Assembly (NCBI GenBank): GCA_018340375.1
Contig: JAFFJZ010000004.1
Location: forward strand, 30,478,001 to 30,542,000
DNA length: 64,000 bases
Reading direction: 5' to 3'
From: Gonatopus flavifemur
Lineage: Eukaryota; Arthropoda; Insecta; Hymenoptera; Dryinidae
The translations under genes were made by a program, and so were the position numbers. Of the stretch, positions 32,809 through 42,439 are shown in pieces. The notes beneath the pieces are model-generated. The model made no database searches. It saw only the letters and a list, made by a program, of their open reading frames with translations, and had not been told where the DNA came from. The stretch's first letter is position 1; each line of letters starts with the position of its first letter.

Positions 32809-34539
32809 TTGTCATTCACTTCAACACGGAAAGAGTTGTTTGATATCTTACGGAACGTGAAGAGTGCCTCACGTGATGCAAAAATTAATCACCTAAAAAG
32901 TTACGTCATCAATAACTTACACATGAAAAAAGATGAGGATATAAAACACATCGGACGACAGGTTACATTGCTTGGTTTAAGTATATTTGATAAGTACGAT
33001 AAAGCTTCCCGAAAATTGAAGATTTTTTTCGACAGGAATGAAAAATGGCTCAACGGAATAGTCAAATTTTCAATCATTGAAATGCCCAATAAAACGAACA
33101 AGAAGGGTGGTCGTCCTACTTCATCATTCGAAAATTCGACCATCAAAACAAAACGCAGAAAAGCAAGTGAACTATGTAAAACTAAGTCAACTGCAGAATT
33201 TTCTTTGGCCCTACAAATGAAATTACGTTCTGGAGGCCGTCATACGACAGCTAAAATAGTACAAGAAGCTTGTTCAGTATCCGGTAATATACCACACATG
33301 GTCAAGAAGAATGTTGAAAACATAACTTCTTACATTGACGATGAAGCCTCAGCTCTGATTGTAGAGAATAAATCAACGGAGAATAAGTATCTGAATATGC
33401 GACATGGTGCGATAGAAAGAGGTGTGGATTTGTATCCTTCTTATCACAAGATATTGGATGCTAAGACTAGATGTTATCCTGGGAATGAATATATAACAGT
33501 CACTGATAGTATCGCAGAACTAAAATTACAAGCTCTCCTTGATCATACTGCAACTCGTATAGTGAAGGTTAGTGAATCTGTTACTGGTATGCTGTTAATT
33601 GAGCAATTAGATAAACTGACGCTGTTGTCAAAATGGGGATTCGATGGGAGTTCAGGTCATTCTCAATACAAACAGAAACCTAATAGCTCCGAAAGCATGC
33701 TCAGTGATAGTAATCTATTTGTAACTTCTTTCGTTCCTTTGGAACTGAATGTCTTGCAATCTGACTTGACGAAAAAAATAATTTGGAAAAATCCACGTTC
33801 ATCGTCAACGAGATTCTGTCGCCCAATAAGGATACAATTGATGAAGGAAACAACTGAAGTGAGTAAAGCAGAGAAACAATACATAGAGAATCAGATCAAT
33901 AATCTCGTGCCTTCTGGAGTATCATGTCCTGTGGGTGATGTTAGTGTTACTCATAAAATGGCACTGACTATGATAGACGGAAGAGTTTGCAACGCGATCA
34001 CATCAACCGCATCTGCGCATCATCAAATCACAGGGATAGATTTGGAAGTTATTAAAAGATTCCGCGTAATATTGCAAACAATCTTCAGTGGTTTTGCTAT
34101 CAATGTTGAGGCCCTTGCTAAGTATGCACATGAGACGGCTGAACTGTATGTTCATAAGTATGATTGGTATCCTATGTCAGCATCAGTCCATAAGGTGGGT
34201 GTTCATGTGTCTGATATCATAGAAGATGCTGACTCAACAATTGGTGAATTATCTGAGGAGGCCCAAGAAGCTCGGAACAAAGATTGCGAATATTATGAAG
34301 AACATAATACAAGAAAATCTTCAAGACTTTTCACCAATCTAGACCTTTTACACATGCTACTGATATCATCAGATCCGTGGATTTCCTCTTCACCCAAAAA
34401 AAGAATAAGTCTTTTTCGCCAGAAGTCCTTGCACTTCTACAAGATCCGCAGATACAGTTGGTCAAGGAACATTCGAACATTGAATATGAAGAGAAATTTG
34501 TGTGAAATGATACAAGAAATGAAGAATGAAGAACCTTGA
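32809..34539 (+). pseudogene. Transib transposase (RAG1 core-like), internally deleted, C-terminal frameshift
   Basis: A 576-codon ORF. A basic N-terminal region has a GGRPTSS motif near residue 100. The DDE residues of the RAG1/Transib fold are visible: D279 in WGFDGSSGHSQYKQ, D390 in TMIDGRV (111 residues on, as in RAG1) and E487 in SEEAQEARNK. The zinc His pair HKVGVH (461, 466) matches the RAG1 spacing. Compared with copy 2, about 111 residues between D390 and the ITGID block are missing, including the CxxC zinc ligands. Near 34395-34401 (A7 run) the frame appears shifted: the alternative frame reads SFSPEVLALLQDPQIQLV and stops at 34505, while the annotated tail is off-frame. Transib transposase cuts and pastes DNA in the nucleus. 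This copy is probably inactive; a homopolymer sequencing error is possible. Confidence 0.85.
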
Positions 34540-34729
34540 AAAAAATATTACAAAATAAAATAAAAAAAGAATGAATAAATAAACTCAAAAAATGAAAAAA
34601 AGTGTTTTCAAAGTCCAATTTACAATCTTCACGCGGTGAAACACGTGAGTAAATTTAAGGATCAGAACTAATGTATCATTGGCACCATATATGATTCAGC
34701 TCAAGATTTTGAAGAAAAATCTGAATCCA

Positions 34730-35245
34730 GATTCGTATTCGGTGGCTTCCAAAAACTGTTCGGAAACGGGTTTCAGGCAAATCGGAATCATTTTGACATT
34801 GATGTCCGTCATATTGAATTTGCCATCTTGAATTCTGAAAATCTCACTGCGAATTCGTAATCAGCGATCCAAAAAAACTCTCCCAGGACGAGTTTCAGGC
34901 GAATCGGAGTGATTTTCACATTTCTATCCGCCATATTGGATCCGCCATCTTGAATTCTGGAAATCTGACTGCAGATTCGTAATCAGCGATCCAAAGAACT
35001 CTCCCGGAATGGGTTTTGAGCAAATCGGAGTGATTTTGACATTTTCGTCCACCATATTGGATTCACCATCTGGAATTCTGGAAATCTGACTGCGGATTCG
35101 TAATCAGCGATCCAAAAAAAATCTCCCGGAATGAGTTCCAGGAAAATCGGAGTGATTTTGACATTTTCGTCCGCCATATTGGATCCGCCATCTTGAATTC
35201 GGAAAATCTGACTACAGATTCGTAATCAGCGATCCCCAGAACCCC
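34730..35245. repeat. Tandem repeat, ~121-122 bp unit, ~4 copies, subterminal in Transib
   Basis: GATTCGTAATCAGCGATCC recurs at about 34852, 34974, 35095 and 35217, with GCCATCTTGAATTCTG and AAATCGGAGTGATTTT in each unit. An earlier, more diverged unit begins near 34730. The array lies between the transposase and the right terminus of Transib copy 1. Minus-strand ORFs across it (for example 35063-35446) are repeat artefacts. Confidence 0.9.
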
Positions 35246-36502
35246 TTGGTCCAGAAAAATGCATGAATCAGACAACGCCTTATAGTTTTGAGCACTTCTT
35301 GTGGATTTCGACCCACTGTGGAGTAGGCCGAAAAAAAAAAATTTTCGGAATCGAAAACGTAATAGTGTGGAAAAGTTGCCCTTTCGTACAACAAATTCGA
35401 CGCGGAAAAATTTTTTCAAATCGAACAATATCTTCCTATCGCGCATCGTATTTGAAAATTCTGAATTTTGACTGAAATGGACAATTTTTCAATTTTTCCC
35501 ACTAATAATTCCCACACTACAAAGAGTAATTTCAAAACACTGAATATGGAGTATAGTAGTGATAAATATGTTTGTCGTCAATCTAGGGACGTAGCGAAGA
35601 AGGTGACCACTCTGAGCGCATAAATGGGAGGACGCCAGAATGAAAGTTTATCGTTGAAAAACAGAAGAAATAAAAAAACACCGACAGAGAAAATGACTGT
35701 GCTGATGAAGTTCAAGTTATTAATATGTACCCGTTGGAGGGGGGGAGGTGTGGAGGACCCCTCCCCGGGCGCCGAATTACTTCGCTATACCATTGTATTC
35801 GTCCTCTTCCATTCCGCATCATTAAACCAAGTCCATGTTCAAGAACGTATAGTACATGAGTGCGGGTGCACGGAGCGAAGTGTGTAAATATGCATGTGTG
35901 ACATGTGAGCTAGAAGCTTTCCCAGATAGCACAAGAGTTCTAAGAGAGTTCGTGATCAAGACAATGTATTCATATAGAGCTCTCTGGGAACTTTTTTCTT
36001 ATTTGGGCAGCGTCATATTACATTAGTCACAGTTCCTAACGACTAGTTCTTATTGGATTCGCAAATAGAAGTGAACGAGAAAAACGCCCTGTATGATACA
36101 AGGTGTATATGATTGATGCATGATGGTAGATGAACTGGTTTCTTCTAATAACATATTATTTTCCCTCACATTGAAGGCTGTCTAATTTACTCGTTCAATT
36201 ATAAATATCGTATACGGCTACGGAGAAGGTGTAGGATTTGACATTAGGTTGTCCAATTTATTTGGATTTATCATTTGGGGGAGGTAATTACACACAGCGG
36301 TGATTCTGATTTTAGTGACGGACAATATATACTAAATTATTGGTGGAATTGTTGTGATAGTTGATATTCCTCTTAATCGAACCGGTGTGCAGTACAGTTA
36401 TCGATTATTGTTGAATCAGTAATGAGAGCATTGTATTGATTAGTCTGTCCGTTTTTCCTAAACATTCTCTCACTCCTGATTTCCATCATGGGAATGCAGG
36501 AA

Positions 36503-36853
36503 TCAAAACGCAGAACACGGCAATCTTAAGAGTATAGAATCATGAGATTTCCTTATGATTCTATACTCTTCGTAGTAAGCGTGTATTTTTTGACAAATCC
36601 GTGCCTTTGAAACACAGGGGATAGAAGCCTTGTTGTACGAAGTCGACACTGTCTCTGCAACAACTTCAGCAGCATTCTCAAAACTCACTTTCATATTGTC
36701 GCATTTTGGAGAAAGCTTGTATCTTTCCTCATCATAACACCCGAGAATATCCGTATGTGCTGGAAGGCTCGGAGCTGGCAGATCTTTCGGTGTTCCAAGA
36801 ATGAGACACAGGAAAGATTGCCGTGTTCTGCGTTTTGATTCCTGCATTTCCAT
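36503..36853 (-). pseudogene. Fragment of element-A-type transposase N-terminus in foldback B
   Basis: A 116-codon minus-strand ORF occupies the centre of foldback B. LILGTPKDLPAPSLPAHTDI aligns with the element A protein (VIGPPEDLSDIVLPTRLNVV), and YNKASIPCVSKARICQKIHA aligns with WDQASIPTVPHRRMEDYVLR. The rest of the transposase is missing. The ends of the ORF lie within the inverted arms. Its presence ties B to the A family; B would depend on an A-type transposase made elsewhere. Confidence 0.75.
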
Positions 36854-38035
36854 GGTGGAAATCAGAAGTGAGAGAATGTTGAGAAGAAACGGACAAACTA
36901 ATCAATACAATGCTCTCAATACTGATTCAACAATAATCGACAACTGTACTGCACACCGGTTCGATTAAGAGGAATATCAACTATCACAACAATTTCAACA
37001 ATAATTCAGTATATATTGTCCGTAACTCAACTCAGAATCACCGCTGACTGTAAGTACCTCCTCCAAATGATCAATCCAAATAAATTGGACAACCTAATGT
37101 CAAATCCTACACCTTCTCCGTAGCCGTATACGATATTTATATTCGAACGAGTAAATTAGACAGCCTTCAATGTGAGAGAAAATAATATTTTATTAGCAGA
37201 AACCAGTTCATCTACTATCATGCATCAATCACATACACATTGTATTACCCAAGGCGTTGTTCTCATTCACTTCTATTTGCGAATCCAATAAGAACTAGTC
37301 GTTACGAACTGTGACTAATGTAATCTAACGCTGCCCAAATAAGAAAAAAGTTCCCAGAGAGTTCTATATGAATACATTGTATTGATCATGAACTCTCTTA
37401 GAACTCTTGTGCTATCTGGGAAAGCTTCTAGCTCACATGTCACACATGCATATTTACACACTTCGCTCCGTGCACCCGCACTCATGTACTATACGTTCTT
37501 GAACATGGACTTGGTTCAATGATGCGGAAGGGAAGAGGACTAATTCAATGGTATAGCGGAGTAATTCGGCGCCCGGGGCGGGGTCCTTCACACCTCCCCC
37601 CCCCCCCTCCAACGTGTACATAATAATAACTTGAACTTCATCAGCACAGTCATTTTCTCTGTCGGTATTTTTTCATTTCTTCTGTTTTTCAACGATAAAC
37701 TTTCATTCTGGCGCCCTCCTATCTATGCGCTCAGAGTGATCACCCCCTTTGCTACCTCACTGGATTGACTCAAAGGATATTCATTACTACTATACTTCAT
37801 ATCCAGTGTATTGGAATGACTCTTCGAAGTGTGGGAATCATGAGTGGGAAAAATTGAAAAATCGTCCATTTCAGTCAAAATTCAAAATTTTCAAATACGA
37901 TGCGCGATCGAAAGATATTGTTCGATTTGAAAGAATTTTTTTGCGTTGAATTTGTGGTACTAAAAGGCAACTTTTCCGCACTATCACGTTTTCGATTTCA
38001 AAAATTTTTCGTTTTCGGCCCACTCTAATAACCAT

Positions 38036-39505
38036 TGTGTAATGTATCCAAGCGGCGGTGATAACATATAACTCGTGGAAAACTCAGTTACTGTACTTTA
38101 TTAATGAATTGTCCACATATGTCTTGGGACGTATATATATTCCCACCCAGCTGGGCCGCTGTACTCCGTCTGACTCTTCACTCATACATGCGCATTTTAT
38201 TGGCGCCGCTCACTCACACATACGTCACACATATTATAATATACACTACCGGTCAAAAGTATTCGAGCACCTCTCGAGAAAATGCGAAATTTTCAAAGTT
38301 TCATATCTCAGCCGGAAATTATCGTACATTCAAAAATAAAAGACCGTTTTGAAGGGTGAAGTGTGCTCTTTCAAGAAATCTTAGTCTCACTCACCTGACT
38401 GGAGTTCGTTATTAACCGCGTTCGGTTGAACTTACAACTTTTTTCGATTTTTTTTTCGACTTTTCAAACCTTTGCATGTTTTTGGGTGATTTTTTCCTGG
38501 GAAAATGAGATCGAACATTCAATAGAGCATGGATTCAGCTCCAAAATGATTTCTTATTCTTCTCCCTCGGATCATTCCTTCCAGAGTTATGTCCTTTTTT
38601 GTGAAAAAAGTGGATTTTCAGACAAAGTGCTGTAACTCTGAAAGTATCGTTCCAGTCAAAAACTGTTAAGGGGAAAAAAGTTTCGTCTCAACGTTCTCCA
38701 CATGCATACAAATTTTGGGAATTATTGAGGCACATTTCTGGCATTCTGACCACAAAATTCACGTCACTATGGAGTTCCCAACAAAACATAATTATAACAT
38801 GGATGTACAACAAAGAAAAAAAATGTTCGCCACTGTAGACTCATCTGACGATTATTCCTTGTTGAATATTTGAATTGATTGATGATCTCGAGACTGCAAG
38901 ATATTCCACCAAACATGAGAAAAGTGGCAGAAATTAAATATGCCTCAATAATTCCCAAAATTGTTATGCATGTAGAGAACGTTGGAACGGAAATTTTTTC
39001 CCCTTAACAGTTTTTGACTGGAACGATACTTTCAGAGTTACGGCACTTTGTCTGAAAATCCACTTTTTTCACAAAAAAGGACATAACTCTGGAAGGAATG
39101 ATCCGAGGGAGAAAAATGAGAGTTCATTTTGAAGCTGAATCCATGCTCTATTGAATGTTCGATCTCATTTTCCCAGGAAAAAATCACTCAAAAACATGCA
39201 AAGGTTTGAAAAGTCGAAAAAAAAATCGAAAAAAGTTGTAAGTTCAACCGAACGCGGTTAATAAGGAACTTTAGTCAGGTGAGTGAGACTAAGATTTCTT
39301 GAAAGAGCACACTCCACCCTTCAAAACGGTTCTTTATTTTTGAATGTACGATAATTTCCGGCTGAGATATCAAACTTTGAAAATTTCGTGTTTCCTCGAG
39401 AGGTGCTCGAATACTTTTGACCGGTAGTGTATATATTCGCATATATCACACTCTCTCGCCTCTTATTAATTATCGCTTTGGTGCAGACGTGGGAAGCGCC
39501 TAACA
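38036..39505 (-). repeat. Gypsy 3' LTR, split by a Tc1/mariner-type foldback
   Basis: On the minus strand, a purine-rich tract (AGAAGGAGGATAGAGG) immediately precedes TGTTAGGCGCTTCCC at 39505, as a polypurine tract precedes a 3' LTR. The LTR continues past the foldback (38244-39429) to about 38036 and includes AATAAAGTACAG (minus strand, near 38095), a likely poly(A) signal. Without the insert it is about 280 bp. The exact 3' end (..TTACACA) is a guess, as no 5' LTR copy survives in recognisable form. Confidence 0.6.
38244..39429. mobile_element. Tc1/mariner-type foldback, 1186 bp, TA target
   Basis: The ends CACTACCGGTCAAAAGTATT and its exact reverse complement are flanked by TA (38242-38243 and 39430-39431). 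CACTACCGGTCAAAAG is a widespread Tc1/mariner-type terminus. The arms stay inverted and nearly identical for several hundred bases to about 38740 and 38960, leaving a short loop, and no transposase ORF remains. It splits the Gypsy LTR. Confidence 0.88.
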
Positions 39506-39699
39506 TGTACCTCTATCCTCCTTCTTTCAAGTAATTGATCTACGTGACGTCTATGTGAATTCTCATCTCTGTCTGTCACTACAAACGTGGATGGGGTGAT
39601 TTGTCGAACAACTTCCCCTCCGTTTGTCTCCGTGAGTTCACACAGTAATCATCCATTACAATTCCATCACTCGGTTCAAACTCAACGTTACGTATCCCT

Positions 39700-40410
39700 G
39701 ATCTGGCTACTATTAGAGGCTCGTTGAGTTTTTCCAACCGTTTCGCTCCAATTCGGACGTAAGAGATCAAATCTCGTTCGGAGCTCTCTTTTGTACATCA
39801 AGTAAGCTGGGGACCTACGCGTTGTCCAATGTTCGATGCTTCTATGGTCAAAAAGGAACATGTTTATCCATCATCTACTCTTTCTCCCTCTTTTACAATC
39901 TTTCTTACTTTGCTCCGTTCGTTGCGGGGTGATAAGGTGGGCTGAGTGAATGTTTCACTCCATGTTTCTCTAAGAATTGGTGAAATTCGTCGCTTCGTAG
40001 TTGTGGACCTCCGTCTGTTACGAAGTGAAGAGGAAATCTGAATCTCCGAATAGCTTTGTAAATTCCTCTACTAGTCTATAAGCTCTTGTGTTATCGCTGA
40101 AATCGATAATTTCTGGCCGTTCAGAATGAGCATCTACGATTAATAGGTGCATTTTCCCGAGAAATTCCCCAAAATTACAATGAATTCTCCCCCATGCGTT
40201 ATCTGGATATGGGCAAGTCGTTGATGGTGTTTTGGGGGGTTTCTTCCTTTCGATTATGCAAGTGCTACAGTTATTGACTGTCTTCTCAATGTCCTGGTTA
40301 ATGTTTGGCCACCAGACGTATGAGCGAGCAAGCATTTTCATCTTTACTATCCCCAAGTACGTCGCGTGCAACCCGCTCAAAATCGGGCTTCTCATACTCT
40401 CTGGTATCAC
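39700..40410 (-). pseudogene. Gypsy integrase (catalytic Asp altered)
   Basis: The zinc-binding HHCC region is seen as LHATYLGIVKMKMLARSYVW with CSTCIIERK. The core starts GRIHCNFGEFLGKMHLLIVD; Gypsy integrases usually have H-x-D-F at this point, so the first catalytic Asp is Asn here. Past 40018 the frame breaks, but VTDGGPQLRSDEFHQFLEKH can be read near 39945-40020, with the second Asp present. It would have inserted the cDNA copy. The C-terminal part (39579-39770) reads RIGAKRLEKLNEPLIVARSG. Confidence 0.82.
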
Positions 40411-40476
40411 TGCCCTCAGACCTCAAAATAGGCAACCCTTTTCGACCGTTCATTCTAATCTTTTGTTATAAATAGT

Positions 40477-41169
40477 TCACATTTCATTCGACATATTTTT
40501 AGTGTCAGTTGGCCAAACTCCCAACACGTGTTTGATAGCGTTCATAACCAGATCATCTCTCTTACTTTCTTCTGCCAATATTTTATTGTTATAAGAAATA
40601 ACGCCCCCTTCAAAAAATTTAATATAAGAAAAATTTGTATCGATTGATTCTGTTTCATCTCCTACTGGTAATCTGGGAAGTGCATTACTTTTTGCATTGG
40701 CTTTGGATCTCACGTGCCCTATTCCGAATCTGAACCCGGATAAATAATATGCCCATCTTTGGAATCTATTGTCGGCCGGTTGCGGTATGCCCTTCCTTGG
40801 CCCTAATATTAGTTCTAGTGCTTTATTATCCGTTTTTAATACGATTATTTTTCCGGATATGAGCTGATAATATCTTTTAAATCCAAAAATGATGGCCATA
40901 GCCTCTTTATCCAATATTTTTTTATTTAATTCATGTCCGGCTATTTTTTTCGACGCGTATGCTATCGGCTTTTCTTCTCCGTTTTCGTACCTGTGCGACA
41001 GGATGGCAGATAATGCGTAGTCCGATGCATCGCATGCGAGTACAATTGTTTTGTTTGGGTCATAGTTAACCAATACATTTGGTGAAATTGATTCGTTTTC
41101 CACCCATTCAAACGCTTTGGTACACCTCGCGTTCCGTTCATACTTTTCTCCGTTGGCTAAATCATACAA
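40477..41169 (-). pseudogene. Gypsy RNase H domain
   Basis: A minus-strand ORF of 230 codons. CDASDYALSAILSH, then LDKEAMAIIFGFKRYYQLI and LKTDNKALELILG, are the RNase H-like motifs of Gypsy elements, with Asp, Glu and Asp in the expected order. It would degrade the RNA of the RNA:DNA hybrid. FRFGIGHVRSKANAKSNALP is the conserved end of this domain. The last part leads to the integrase. Confidence 0.85.
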
Positions 41170-41221
41170 AGGTTTCAGTTTTTCTGACCTATTTTCTAAA
41201 AATTCTAGCGTAAAAATTAAT

Positions 41222-42017
41222 TCAACCTAAAAATGATGCTAGTTCCTCTTCGTTGTTTGGCTGAGGAGCATTTATCATTGCGTTTACTTTGGATTCCGCT
41301 TCATGTAGTCCGTTTTTATTTATAACGAACCCTAAAACCTCTAAATTATTTTTCATAACATAACATTTTTCTTTATTCAGTCTCAAGCCACATTCCTGTA
41401 GCCTATGCAAATTCTCTGAATGCTCTTTGTCCGTTCTTCCGGTGATGTGAACATTATCTAGGTATACTATTGCACCTTCAATTCCTCGTAAGCATTCGTC
41501 CATCTTCTTCTGCACATCCGAGTGCGGGTGAAACACCTTCAGGTGTTTTAGTATACTGGGATAATCCTTTGTGTGTGACAATCGTGAGTAATTGAGAGCT
41601 CTCCTCATCTACTGGGAATTGCATATACGCATCTGTCAAATCTAACTCCGAAAGAGAGTTTCCACCGTGTCGTTTTGCAAAAATATCGTCTATGCTGTGC
41701 AACGGATATTTATTGATAATGACATATTTGTTAATTGTTATTTTGGAATCCCCGCATATACGAAGTTTGCCGTTGCCTTTGAATACCGGAAAAATCGGCG
41801 TTGCCCATTCAATTACGTCAACCGGCTTTAAATGACCTAAGCTTACTAATCCTTTTACCTCTTTTTCGATCAGTGGTTTCAACGCATGAGCTGTGTTTCT
41901 ACATTTTGATACTATTGGTCGTACGTTATCTTTAATATAGATTTTTGACAAACTCTCATTGCACAGTCCTGGTGTGTCGTTGAACAATTCAGCATATTTT
42001 CCTTTCACTGAATCCAT
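41222..42017 (-). pseudogene. Gypsy reverse transcriptase (frameshifted, active site altered)
   Basis: The RT begins about residue 40 of this segment with ALKPLIEKEVKGLVSLGHL, then FPVFKGNGKLRICGD and SELDLTDAYMQFPVDEES, which holds the first catalytic Asp. A frameshift near 41560-41600 follows. The active-site block reads VYLDNVHITG where YxDD is expected, so the second Asp is Asn. It ends in LEVLGFVINKNGL and PQPNNEEELASFLG. The Asp loss and the frameshift indicate an inactive enzyme. Confidence 0.85.
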
Positions 42018-42434
42018 TCAGTTTTCGGTATTCAATTTGCTTATTTCATTCATTTTCAGAGGCCATAAGCCAAAAGCTGCTAACCATTGTCCACCCATTA
42101 GAGACGGCCCTGTACCCGGCGAAACGAAACATTTCAAAACTTTATTTCCGTTCTTCAATGCAACAGATAGATTGTTCAATTTTGCTATTGGTGGTGAAAT
42201 CTCCCCGTCGTACGTTTTTAACTTACGCTCTGTTTTTACAATTCTGTAATTCTTGAAATATTTGGTATAACATGATTTCGAGATTACAGTAGCGTATGTA
42301 CCTGTATCTACTTCCATTCGCAATTTTATACCGTTTATTATCACTTCTCCATACATCGGGTCACCTTCGCAACTATTCATATTTCCTTTCTCTGCTTTTC
42401 CACTGTTATTCACTTCACTGATGTCCAAACACAT
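42018..42434 (-). pseudogene. Gypsy aspartic protease domain
   Basis: A minus-strand ORF with a retropepsin-type active site in MEVDTGTYATVIS, where DTG is the catalytic triplet. It would cleave the Gag-Pol polyprotein. The C-terminal flap region carries FVSPGTGPSLMGGQWL, usual for insect Gypsy proteases just before the RT. It stops at 42018, one codon upstream of the Met that opens the RT segment. Confidence 0.8.
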
Positions 42435-42439
42435 GAACT

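Larger units (their letters stand above)
31615..35320 (+). mobile_element. Transib (RAG1-like) transposon, copy 1, full length with TIRs
   Basis: The element is bounded by CACAGTGGGCCAAAATCCAC (left) and the reverse complement of CACAGTGGGTCGAAATCCAC (right). Both tips continue as AA(A/G)AAGTGCTCAAAAC, so roughly 36 terminal bases match. Flanks GAGTG (31610-31614) and GAGTA (35321-35325) give the 5-bp duplication typical of Transib. The other arm of foldback B shows the empty site (TAGAGTGGGCCG). CACAGTG equals the RSS heptamer, and an ACAAAAAGT nonamer-like word follows after 11 bp. It holds one transposase ORF, two MITEs and a 121-bp tandem repeat. Confidence 0.92.
31608..38027. mobile_element. 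Element B: long foldback transposon, 8-bp TSD, with Transib inside
   Basis: The tips TAGAGTGGGCCGAAAA (left, interrupted after TAGAGTG by Transib and resuming at 35321) and their reverse complement ending CACTCTA at 38027 are flanked by ATAACCAT at 31600-31607 and 38028-38035. The arms of about 1.2 kb (35321-36530 and about 36820-38027) are near-identical inverted copies. The roughly 300-bp centre holds a minus-strand fragment related to the N-terminus of element A's transposase. The shared TIR tip, target size and protein domain make B a non-autonomous relative of A. Without Transib it is about 2.7 kb. Confidence 0.85.

Noticed and set aside
35063..35446. Overlapping minus-strand ORFs with repeated peptides such as IADYESVVRF and FQNSRW
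   Set aside because: They come from the 121-bp tandem repeat of Transib and change frame between units, so they are not a repeat protein.
36536..36590. Short perfect palindrome near AGAGTATAGAATCATGAGATTT taken as a terminator hairpin
   Set aside because: It lies in the central part of foldback B, and the organism is eukaryotic. A bacterial-type terminator makes no sense here.
38024..38110. Possible continuation of Helitron 1 beyond foldback B
   Set aside because: A weak reading (..WIHYTMVIIVR) seemed possible, but the polypurine tract and TG start at 39505 show that this stretch is better explained as the end of the Gypsy LTR.
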